From: an uncultured Eggerthella sp.
GTDB taxonomy: Bacteria > Actinomycetota > Coriobacteriia > Coriobacteriales > Eggerthellaceae
Direction of reading: 5' to 3'
DNA: 8,509 nt
NCBI GenBank assembly: GCA_902464295.1
Contig: CABQIW010000047.1
Location: 1 to 8,509, forward strand
Under the pieces are notes generated by a model, which saw nothing but the letters and a program-made list of their open reading frames with translations, was not told the DNA's origin and searched no databases. Positions 1 to 7,702 of this stretch are shown one piece after another. The translations under genes and the position numbers were made by a program. Each line of letters starts with the position of its first letter. Positions within the stretch are counted from its first letter, which is position 1.

Positions 1-2216
1 CGCCTGCGCCCGACCAACTTCCCTCATCAGGCATCACCACGTGGCGCCCCCGCGGCGAAGAACACCTGATCACACCTCAAGTGATCACGCTCCTGCAACG
101 CGCGGTGCGCGCGAACGACCCCGAGCTGTTCGCCGCCTACAGCGAAGCGGTCCATCAGCCAGGTCGCGCCATCGTGCTGCGCGATTTGCTCGAGTTCGTC
201 TCCACCCGCCCCTCCATTCCGCTTTCGGAAGTCGAGCCCGCAAGCGAGATCGTCAAGCGCTTCAACACCGGCGCGATGAGCTACGGCTCCATCTCGAAGG
301 AAGCGCACGAGTGCTTGGCTATCGCCATGAACCGCATCGGCGGACGCTCGAATTCTGGCGAAGGCGGCGAGAACCCCGCACGCGAAACCCCGCTTCCCAA
401 TGGGGATTCCAAGCGCAGCGCCATCAAGCAGATCGCTTCAGGGCGCTTCGGCGTGACGAGCCGCTACCTCATGAGCGCCGACGAGCTCCAGATCAAGCTC
501 GCGCAAGGCGCTAAGCCCGGCGAAGGCGGTCACCTGCCCAGCGGCAAGGTGTGGCCATGGATCGCACGGACTCGCCGCTCAACACCGGGCATCGGCCTTA
601 TCTCGCCTCCCCCGCATCATGATATCTATTCGATCGAAGACCTGGCCGAGCTCATCTTCGATCTGAAGAATGCCAACCCTGGAGCGCGCGTATCGGTCAA
701 GCTCGTTTCTGAAACAGGCGTAGGCACCATCGCAACCGGCGTTGCCAAGGGTGGCGCGAACAAGATCCTCATCTCCGGCTCGAATGGTGGCACGGGTGCC
801 GCTCCGCGCGATTCGATCCATCATGCAGGCCTGCCGCTTGAGATGGGCCTGGCCGAAACGCAACAGACGCTGCTGCAAAACGGCCTACGCAGCCGCATCG
901 TGCTCGAAGCTGATGGCAAGCTGATGGATGGCCGCGACGTTGCGATCGCCTGCCTCTTGGGCGCCGAAGAATTCGGGTTCGCCACCATGCCGCTCATCGC
1001 GATGGGCTGCCTGATGCAGCGCGATTGCCAGCAAGACACCTGCCCCGTGGGTATCGCCACGCAAAACCGCGAGTTACGCGCCTGCTTCTGTGGCAAGCCG
1101 GAATACGTGGTCAACTACATGATGATGGTGGCCGAGCAAACGCGCGAGATCATGGCTGAACTCGGGTTCGCCACGATCGACGAGATGGTGGGCCAGGTAG
1201 AATGTCTGCGTCAAACCCACGACGCGCGCAGCTGGAAGGCCAACTTGGTCGATCTTTCGGCGCTGCTCGTGAAGCCCGAGGTCGAGTTCGGCCGTGCGAT
1301 CCCAGTGGCGCACTGCCCGCACTTCCTCACCGAAGCACAGGCCCCCAACACGCTGCCCGAAACACTCGATGCAACGCTGTTCATCCCGTATACCGAAAGC
1401 GCGCGCGAACACCTCGAGCCCATCCGCTTCCATGCCGATATCTCGAACGTGAATCGCTGCGTGGGCACGATGCTCGGCTCGCAGGTGACCGCACGCCATC
1501 CTGAAGGCCTGCCCGCTGGCTCGATCGAGATCGATTGCGCTGGATCGGGCGGCATGAGCTTCGGCGCCTTCTTGCCCCAAGGCATCACGCTGAAGGTGGC
1601 AGGAGACACCAACGACTACTTCGGCAAGGGGCTTTCTGGTGGCACGCTCGCGCTCACCCCGCCGGCGAACGCGACCTATCGTCCCGAAGAGAACATCCTG
1701 GTGGGCAACGTTGCTTTCTACGGCGCAACCGCAGGTCAGGGCTTTGTGAACGGCCTTGCAGGCCAGCGCTTCGGTGCGCGCAATTCAGGAGCCGAGCTGG
1801 TGGTGGAAGGCGTAGGCGAAAACGGCTGCGAATACATGACCGGCGGCGAGGTGCTGGTACTGGGCGAAGTGGGGCTCAACTTCGCTGCAGGCATGTCAGG
1901 CGGCATCGCGTATGTCTACGACGAGACGAAGACGCTGAAGAGCCATTGCAACTTGGAGCTGGTCGAGCTTGTCCGCCCAAATGAAGCCGATATCGCGCGC
2001 ATCCGTGAACTGCTCGAAGCGCATGTGGAAGCAACAGCAAGCCCGCTGGGCGTGATGATGCTCTACCAATTCGACGATATTGCCGAGCACTTCACCAAGG
2101 TGATCCCGATCGAATACGCCAAGATGCTCGATTTGATCACCGAATACGAAGCACAAGGTCACACGCACGAAGAGGCGCAGGAGCTGGCCTTCGAGATCAC
2201 GAAGATGGGAGCATAA
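1..2216 (+). CDS. gltB: Glutamate synthase large (alpha) subunit, C-terminal half, 5' end outside window
   Basis: The frame is open from the left edge (first full codon at 3) to TAA at 2214-2216, giving 737 residues of a protein that is usually about 1,500. The GTG at 81 is internal, because coding similarity (a GEEHLITPQ-type segment) continues upstream of it. Seen here are the FMN-barrel segments GAMSYGSIS and NSGEGGE (about nt 270-371), the LISPPPHHDIYSIEDLA stretch, SVKLVSETGVGTIA, and the 3Fe-4S pattern Cys-x5-Cys-x4-Cys with cysteines at nt 1008, 1026 and 1041. The C-terminal GXGXG beta-helix domain runs from about nt 1500 to 1990. This half takes ammonia channelled from the N-terminal glutaminase domain (not in the window) and reductively aminates 2-oxoglutarate on FMN, with electrons supplied by GltD. 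The FMN barrel and GXGXG domain look intact. gltD follows after 2 nt, so the two are co-transcribed. Confidence 0.97.
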   Translation, partial: PAPDQLPSSGITTWRPRGEEHLITPQVITLLQRAVRANDPELFAAYSEAVHQPGRAIVLRDLLEFVSTRPSIPLSEVEPASEIVKRFNTGAMSYGSISKEAHECLAIAMNRIGGRSNSGEGGENPARETPLPNGDSKRSAIKQIASGRFGVTSRYLMSADELQIKLAQGAKPGEGGHLPSGKVWPWIARTRRSTPGIGLISPPPHHDIYSIEDLAELIFDLKNANPGARVSVKLVSETGVGTIATGVAKGGANKILISGSNGGTGAAPRDSIHHAGLPLEMGLAETQQTLLQNGLRSRIVLEADGKLMDGRDVAIACLLGAEEFGFATMPLIAMGCLMQRDCQQDTCPVGIATQNRELRACFCGKPEYVVNYMMMVAEQTREIMAELGFATIDEMVGQVECLRQTHDARSWKANLVDLSALLVKPEVEFGRAIPVAHCPHFLTEAQAPNTLPETLDATLFIPYTESAREHLEPIRFHADISNVNRCVGTMLGSQVTARHPEGLPAGSIEIDCAGSGGMSFGAFLPQGITLKVAGDTNDYFGKGLSGGTLALTPPANATYRPEENILVGNVAFYGATAGQGFVNGLAGQRFGARNSGAELVVEGVGENGCEYMTGGEVLVLGEVGLNFAAGMSGGIAYVYDETKTLKSHCNLELVELVRPNEADIARIRELLEAHVEATASPLGVMMLYQFDDIAEHFTKVIPIEYAKMLDLITEYEAQGHTHEEAQELAFEITKMGA

Positions 2217-2218
2217 CC

Positions 2219-3664
<1,446 letters not shown>

Positions 3665-3678
3665 ATCCACAAAGAGAA

Positions 3679-3708
3679 GGTTGTTCGATCAAAAGATGAC
3701 GAACGACC
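3679..3708 (+). other. Weak stem-loop downstream of gltD
   Basis: GGTTGTTCG (3679-3687) can pair with CGAACGACC (3700-3708), giving 9 bp with one G-U pair around a 12-nt loop, starting 15 nt after the gltD stop. No T-run follows, so it is not a textbook intrinsic terminator. It may mark the end of the gltBD transcript or protect its 3' end, or it may be chance. Confidence 0.35.
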
Positions 3709-3716
3709 GGGTAGCT

Positions 3717-3745
3717 TTGTCATCTCGAAACGCGAATGTTACACA
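3717..3745 (+). promoter_or_regulatory. Possible promoter for the glutamine synthetase gene
   Basis: TTGTCA (3717-3722) matches five of six bases of the sigma-70 -35 consensus. A 17-nt spacer leads to TACACA (3740-3745), a poor -10 match with only three bases right. A TAGTCT at 3785-3790 is an alternative actinobacterial-style -10, but it has no good -35 partner. The position, about 100 nt before the ATG, is plausible. The call is weak and rests only on these matches. Confidence 0.25.
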
Positions 3746-3780
3746 GATTAACGTCCATGAAGCATGTTCGAAACATTCGC
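3725..3780. promoter_or_regulatory. Repeated/inverted motif cluster upstream of glutamine synthetase, candidate operator
   Basis: GCGAATGTT (3732-3740) and its exact reverse complement AACATTCGC (3772-3780) form a 9-bp dyad. TCGAAAC occurs as a direct repeat at 3725-3731 and 3768-3774, each copy directly preceding one arm region. The right part also contains ATGTT-CGA-AACAT (3764-3776). In addition, GAAAC (3727-3731), six bases, then GTTAC (3738-3742) matches half of the GTnAC-N6-GAAAC pattern known for actinobacterial GlnR sites. The further half-sites expected at 11-bp steps are poor (TTTGT at 3716, TAACG at 3749). The arrangement suggests a regulator binding site before a nitrogen gene, but the protein that would bind is unknown. 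Confidence 0.4.
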
Positions 3781-3816
3781 TGCGTAGTCTAGGTAGCGTC
3801 GAGAAATAAGTCTTAC

Positions 3817-3837
3817 GCGATCCTACATGCGGATCGC
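3817..3837 (+). other. Perfect 7-bp hairpin in the 5' leader, next to the ribosome site
   Basis: GCGATCC (3817-3823) and GGATCGC (3831-3837) pair perfectly around the 7-nt loop TACATGC. The hairpin ends 4 nt before the AAGGAG ribosome site (3842-3847), which lies 5 nt before the ATG at 3853. It could be an mRNA stability or translation element, or a short operator. No T-run follows, so it is not a terminator. Confidence 0.45.
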
Positions 3838-3852
3838 AGAGAAGGAGACCTC

Positions 3853-5997
3853 ATGTCAACCGGATCGGACAGCCAAACCATAACCTTCACCACCAGCGAA
3901 CAAGACTACTCCCCCGCAAATGTCTCTGATATTTATGGGACCATGGTCTTCGACGAGCGCGTGATGAAAGAGCGTCTGCCGAAGGCAACCTATAAGGAGC
4001 TCATGCGCACCATCAACGATGGCGAACCGCTCAACTTGGAAGTTGCCAACGTAGTAGCGCACGCCATGAAGGAATGGGCCATCGAACACGGTGCAACCCA
4101 CTTCACGCACTGGTTCCAGCCGCTTTCTGGCGTAACGAGCGAGAAGCATGATTCCTTCATCAATCCGCAGCCTGACGGCAGCGTGATCATGACCTTCTCG
4201 GGCAAGGAGCTCATCCAGGGCGAGCCCGATGCCTCGAGCTTCCCGAACGGCGGCCTGCGCGCCACCTTCGAAGCGCGCGGCTATACCGCATGGGATCCCA
4301 CGAGCCACGCCTTCATCAAAGACGAGGTGCTCTGCATCCCCACCGCATTCTGCTCATACACCGGCGAAGCGCTCGACAAGAAGACACCGCTGCTGCGCTC
4401 CATGGGCGCGATCGAAGAGCAGGCCAAGCGCGTGCTGGCCGTCTTCGACGAACACCCGCACCGCGTGACCACCACGGTCGGCGCAGAGCAGGAGTTCTTC
4501 CTCATCCCAAAGGAAGAATACGAGCGCCGCGAAGACCTGGTGCTTACCGGACGCACGCTGTTCGGCCATTCCCCCTGCAAGGGCCAAGAGCTCGAAGAGC
4601 ACTACTTCGGCTCGATCCGCCCGACCGTGAACAACTTCCTGAAGGCGCTCGACGATAAGCTGTGGGAACTCGGCATCCCCGTGCGCACGAAGCACAACGA
4701 AGTTGCGCCCGCACAACATGAGATCGCACCCATCTTCTCAAACGCCAACCAGGCCATCGACCAGAACCTCCTCACCATGGAAGAGATGACCATGCTCGCC
4801 AGCCGCTTCGGTTTGGTGTGCCTGCTTCACGAAAAGCCCTTCGAAGGCGTGAATGGATCGGGCAAGCATAACAACTGGGCGATCTCGGCAGACGAGAAGA
4901 ACCTGCTCGACCCAGGTGAGACACCGTCGGATAACCTGCGCTTCCTCGTGTTCCTTACCGCCATCATCGAGGCAGTGGACGAATACCAGGAACTGCTGCG
5001 CATGTCGGTAGCCACCGCAGGCAACGATCACCGCTTGGGTGCGAACGAAGCGCCACCGGCCATCATCTCGATCTTCTTGGGAGATGAGCTTGGCGCGATC
5101 GTCGAGGCCATCATCGAAGGAAAGGAGTATATCGGTCACGGAAAGACTAAGATCGACCTGGGCGTTCAATCGCTGCCGCTCTTCGCGAAGGACAACACCG
5201 ACCGCAACCGCACGAGCCCCTTCGCCTTCACGGGCAACAAGTTCGAGTTCCGCATGCCGGGTTCGCACAACAACCTGGCAGACTGCAACATGATCCTGAA
5301 CACCGCGGTAGCGAAGAGTCTGAAGAACTTCGCCGACACCGTTGAAGGAGCGAGCGACCCGAAAGCTGCTGCCGCCGAATACATCAAGCGCACGCTCACC
5401 GATCACCAGCGCATCATCTTCAACGGCAATGGATACGCTGACGAATGGGAAGTGGAGGCCGCAAAGCGCGGGCTTGCGAACAACCGCAACACCGCCGAAG
5501 CACTGCCTGCCTACGTGGCCGATAAGTCGATCGCGCTCTTCGGCGAGATGGGCGTGCTTTCCGAAAGCGAGATCGAGAGCCGTTACGAGTGCAAGCTCGA
5601 GCGCTACTGCAAGCTGATCAACATCGAAGCGCGTGTGATGCGTCGCATGACCCGTCGCACGTTCCTGCCAGCCATCAATGGCTATGCCTCGGAAGTGGCC
5701 GCGAGCATCGAGCGCTACAAGACTGTATCGCCTGGTGCGAAAGTAGGCACACAGGAGAAGCTGCTCGCGAACCTGCTCGACTCGATCGAGCAGATCGACA
5801 CGCTCGTGTGCGCGCTCGATGATGCCGGCAAGCAGGCGCTCGAGATCGAGAACTTGCAGGAGCGCGCCGATTTCTACGCACACACCCTCATCCCGATCAT
5901 GGACGATCTGCGCAGCGTGGTCGACTACACCGAGACCATCACCGATCGCACGTATTGGCCGGTGCCGAGTTACAACAACATGTTGTTCTACGTCTAG
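3853..5997 (+). CDS. glnA: Glutamine synthetase type III (GSIII)
   Basis: This enzyme makes glutamine from glutamate, ammonium and ATP in the cytoplasm. The 714-residue length fits GSIII (about 690-730) and excludes GSI (about 470) and GSII (about 350). Visible features are the GSIII N-terminal domain with HWFQPLSG (86-93) and EKHDSF (97-102), the metal-site stretch GAEQEFFLIP (210-219), the signature HEKPFEGVNGSGKHNNW (326-342), GNDHRLGANEAPPAIIS (390-406), and NRTSPFAFTGNKFEFRMPGSHNN (452-474) around the ATP and glutamate sites. A long helical C-terminal domain follows (about 500-714), ending in a WPVPSYNNMLF motif. In the family GSIII forms a dodecamer and lacks the GSI adenylylation site. 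The ATG at 3853 has AAGGAG 5 nt upstream. The symbol glnN is also used for GSIII. The leader carries a dyad and hairpin that may control it. Its neighbours gltBD complete the GS/GOGAT cycle. Confidence 0.97.
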   Translation: MSTGSDSQTITFTTSEQDYSPANVSDIYGTMVFDERVMKERLPKATYKELMRTINDGEPLNLEVANVVAHAMKEWAIEHGATHFTHWFQPLSGVTSEKHDSFINPQPDGSVIMTFSGKELIQGEPDASSFPNGGLRATFEARGYTAWDPTSHAFIKDEVLCIPTAFCSYTGEALDKKTPLLRSMGAIEEQAKRVLAVFDEHPHRVTTTVGAEQEFFLIPKEEYERREDLVLTGRTLFGHSPCKGQELEEHYFGSIRPTVNNFLKALDDKLWELGIPVRTKHNEVAPAQHEIAPIFSNANQAIDQNLLTMEEMTMLASRFGLVCLLHEKPFEGVNGSGKHNNWAISADEKNLLDPGETPSDNLRFLVFLTAIIEAVDEYQELLRMSVATAGNDHRLGANEAPPAIISIFLGDELGAIVEAIIEGKEYIGHGKTKIDLGVQSLPLFAKDNTDRNRTSPFAFTGNKFEFRMPGSHNNLADCNMILNTAVAKSLKNFADTVEGASDPKAAAAEYIKRTLTDHQRIIFNGNGYADEWEVEAAKRGLANNRNTAEALPAYVADKSIALFGEMGVLSESEIESRYECKLERYCKLINIEARVMRRMTRRTFLPAINGYASEVAASIERYKTVSPGAKVGTQEKLLANLLDSIEQIDTLVCALDDAGKQALEIENLQERADFYAHTLIPIMDDLRSVVDYTETITDRTYWPVPSYNNMLFYV

Positions 5998-6010
5998 GCT
6001 TTTACGATAG

Positions 6011-6032
6011 GGGCAAGCGTGCGCGCTTGCCC
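6011..6032 (+). terminator. GC-rich hairpin just after glutamine synthetase
   Basis: GGGCAAGCG (6011-6019) pairs perfectly with CGCTTGCCC (6024-6032) around a TGCG tetraloop, 13 nt after the stop codon. It is a strong stem, but the sequence after it (GAAGAAAT) is A-rich rather than T-rich, so intrinsic termination would be weak. It may instead act as a 3'-end stabiliser or work together with the second hairpin that starts 8 nt later. Confidence 0.5.
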
Positions 6033-6039
6033 GAAGAAA

Positions 6040-6081
6040 TGGAAAGAGAAGAGCAGACCTCCCTTCTCTTTCCACCCTTTT
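6040..6081 (+). terminator. 12-bp hairpin followed by CCCTTTT, likely terminator or leader element
   Basis: TGGAAAGAGAAG (6040-6051) pairs perfectly with CTTCTCTTTCCA (6063-6074) around the 11-nt loop AGCAGACCTCC. CCCTTTT follows at 6075-6081. The T-run is short and starts 3 nt after the stem, so it is a moderate terminator candidate for the glutamine synthetase transcript. The loop carries CCTCC, and CTCCCTT (6059-6065) is complementary to the carA ribosome site, so a role in the carA leader is also possible. Confidence 0.5.
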
Positions 6082-6133
6082 GGGTGTAGGGTGAATTTCG
6101 GTTGCCGCAGCAAAAACCACTGCGTTGGCGACC
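6073..6133 (+). other. carA upstream region with small hairpin, tandem GGGTG and imperfect stem-loop
   Basis: CACCC (6073-6077) can pair with GGGTG at 6082-6086 across a TTTT loop, or with the second GGGTG at 6089-6093. The first pairing competes with the last base pairs of the 12-bp hairpin before it. An imperfect stem-loop follows: GGTTGCC-GCAG (6100-6110) against CTGC-GTT-GGCGACC (6120-6133), with a 3-nt bulge and one G-U pair. I see no recognisable riboswitch or PyrR-binding consensus and no convincing promoter (TAGGGT at 6087-6092 could be a -10, but without a matching -35). Confidence 0.35.
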
Positions 6134-6170
6134 CACCGCGAACACCCCAAGAGCAGCAAGCAAGATACCA

Positions 6171-6184
6171 AGGGAGATTCCGTG
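6171..6184 (+). promoter_or_regulatory. carA ribosome site and GTG start
   Basis: AGGGAG (6171-6176) lies 5 nt before GTG (6182-6184). The in-frame TTG at 6125 has no ribosome-site-like sequence upstream and lies inside the imperfect stem-loop. No other ATG or GTG in this frame occurs before the conserved PALLALEDG segment, so GTG at 6182 is the best start. Confidence 0.75.
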
Positions 6185-7702
6185 ATCAAACCAAGTGCGG
6201 CACCCGTCGCAACGCCCTCAAGCGCGACGCAGGTACCGAGCAAAGCAAGTGAACATATCCTGAGCAAGACCTCGAAAGCAAGTGCCCAACCAGCCCTTTT
6301 GGCGCTGGAAGACGGCAGTTGCTATCGAGGTTTTTCCTGTGGAGCGCCTGGCGAAGTGAGCGGCGAGCTCTGCTTCAATACGGGGCTGGTGGGCTATTTG
6401 GAAGTGATCACCGATCCTTCTTACGCCGGCCAGATCGTTACCATGACCTACCCGCAGATCGGCAACTATGGCGTAAACGTTGACGATGTGCAGGCAGATA
6501 AGATCGCCCTGCGCGGATTGGTGGTGCGCGACATGTGCACCCATCCTTCCAACTGGCGCAGCGTCGAATCGCTGCCCGAGTTCTTGCGCGAACGCGGCGT
6601 GGTCGCTATCGAGGGGATCGATACGCGCGCGCTCGTGCGCCACTTGCGCGAAGCAGGTGCGATGCGGGCGGTGCTTTCCACGGAAGACCTCGATGAAGCG
6701 AGCCTGGTTGCCAAAGCACGCGCCGCGACCCCGCTCATCGAGGTGAACTTCGTCGAAGAGGTTTCGCGGGATACCGTCGAGCCGTATGAATATGAGAGCA
6801 TCCACCCGTTCGCGAAAGTCGCGCCCAAAGAAGCGCGCTACAACGTGGTCGCCTACGATTGCGGCGTGAAGAGCTCGATCCTTGATGGGCTTGTTGAAGC
6901 GGGTTGTGCCGTTACGGTCGTGCCGTGGGATACACCTGCCGAAGAGGTGCTCGCGCTCAAACCGGATGGCGTGTTCTTGAGCAATGGCCCAGGAGACCCC
7001 GACAAGGTGGAAGGCACGTTCGCCCAGGTAGAACAGCTGCTCGGAAAGGTGCCGCTCTTCGGTATCTGCCTCGGGCATCAGATGCTCGGCAAGGCTGCTG
7101 GCGCCGAAGTGGTGAAGCTCAAATACGGGCATCGCGGCATCAATCAACCGGTCATGAACCTTATCACCAAGCGCGTCGAGATAACGGTGCAAAATCACGG
7201 CTTCAACCTCGTGTTCTCTTCGCTCGGCTCCCTTGAAGGAGACACGAAAACCGCCGAAGAGGTAGCGCGCGTTTCTGGGACAAGCGCTTCGGGCGAAGAC
7301 CTGCGCCTTTGGACGCACGCTGCAAAGCCACCCGTTGCGCAAAACGAACGGTTCGGCCGCATCGAGCTCACCCATGTGAATTTGAACGACGGCACCATCG
7401 AAGGCATGCGCTTTCTGGATGTTCCCGCCTTCAGCGTGCAATACCACCCCGAAGCGGCGCCTGGTTCGACCGACTCTCAATATCTCTTCACCGCCTTCAC
7501 CCACCTGATGGATGAGTGGCGCACCGCTGGTAAGAATGCTGGACCTGCGCCACAGGATGACTACCTGGCCATCGATATTGCAAAAGATCGCCTGGCAGGG
7601 TGGAAATTCGATTCGAACACGACCAACGAGAAATCCACGGCTTTCTGTGGAGAGTCAAATCGGCTTGAAGGTTCTTCGATTGAGGAGGTTACGAATGCCT
7701 AA
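6182..7702 (+). CDS. carA: Carbamoyl-phosphate synthase small (glutaminase) subunit, enlarged
   Basis: CarA hydrolyses glutamine and channels ammonia to CarB. The conserved body starts at PALLALEDG (residue 37), continues through NTGLVGYLEVITDPSYAGQIVTMTYPQIGNYG (66-97) and IDTRALVRHLR (146-156), and passes into a class I glutaminase domain with SNGPGDP (267-273), nucleophile C296 in GICLGHQ, and H422 and E424 in QYHPEA. The catalytic triad is complete. At 506 residues it is well above the usual 360-390. The extra length is an Ala/Ser/Thr/Lys-rich tail at 1-36, about 40 residues between NHGF (338-341) and THVNLNDGT (397-405), and a C-terminal tail of about 55 residues after HLMDEW (441-446). 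The last 20 or so codons include AAT, TCA, CGG, TCT and ATT, less biased than the body. carB overlaps the 3' end by 8 bp, so the two form an operon with likely translational coupling. Confidence 0.95.
   Translation: MIKPSAAPVATPSSATQVPSKASEHILSKTSKASAQPALLALEDGSCYRGFSCGAPGEVSGELCFNTGLVGYLEVITDPSYAGQIVTMTYPQIGNYGVNVDDVQADKIALRGLVVRDMCTHPSNWRSVESLPEFLRERGVVAIEGIDTRALVRHLREAGAMRAVLSTEDLDEASLVAKARAATPLIEVNFVEEVSRDTVEPYEYESIHPFAKVAPKEARYNVVAYDCGVKSSILDGLVEAGCAVTVVPWDTPAEEVLALKPDGVFLSNGPGDPDKVEGTFAQVEQLLGKVPLFGICLGHQMLGKAAGAEVVKLKYGHRGINQPVMNLITKRVEITVQNHGFNLVFSSLGSLEGDTKTAEEVARVSGTSASGEDLRLWTHAAKPPVAQNERFGRIELTHVNLNDGTIEGMRFLDVPAFSVQYHPEAAPGSTDSQYLFTAFTHLMDEWRTAGKNAGPAPQDDYLAIDIAKDRLAGWKFDSNTTNEKSTAFCGESNRLEGSSIEEVTNA
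7682..7697 (+). promoter_or_regulatory. Strong ribosome site and overlapping start of carB
   Basis: GAGGAGG (7682-7688) lies inside the last codons of carA, 6 nt before ATG (7695-7697). The carB start precedes the carA stop (7700-7702), giving an 8-bp overlap in a different frame. This is typical of subunit genes translated in step. Confidence 0.85.

Noticed and set aside
81..83. GTG at 81 as the start of a separate short gltB
   Set aside because: The frame is open and reads like internal GltB sequence up to the left edge, so the gene simply enters from outside the window.
5974..5987. Perfect 14-bp palindrome AACAACATGTTGTT near the end of GSIII
   Set aside because: It encodes the conserved NNMLF-type C-terminal residues, so amino-acid constraint and chance explain it well enough.
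6125..6181. TTG at 6125 as carA start, adding 19 residues
   Set aside because: No Shine-Dalgarno sequence precedes it, whereas GTG at 6182 has AGGGAG at good spacing.
6019..6252. 77-codon plus-strand frame across the carA leader
   Set aside because: It has no ribosome site, runs through two hairpin regions and overlaps the carA start in another frame.
4738..6267. 509-codon open frame on the minus strand opposite GSIII
   Set aside because: The plus strand encodes a full, clearly conserved GSIII. The antisense translation is Arg/His/Val-rich with no recognisable domain, as expected from GC-biased third positions.
6218..7504. 428-codon open frame on the minus strand opposite carA
   Set aside because: It mirrors the conserved carA frame, has no recognisable motif, and is explained by codon bias.
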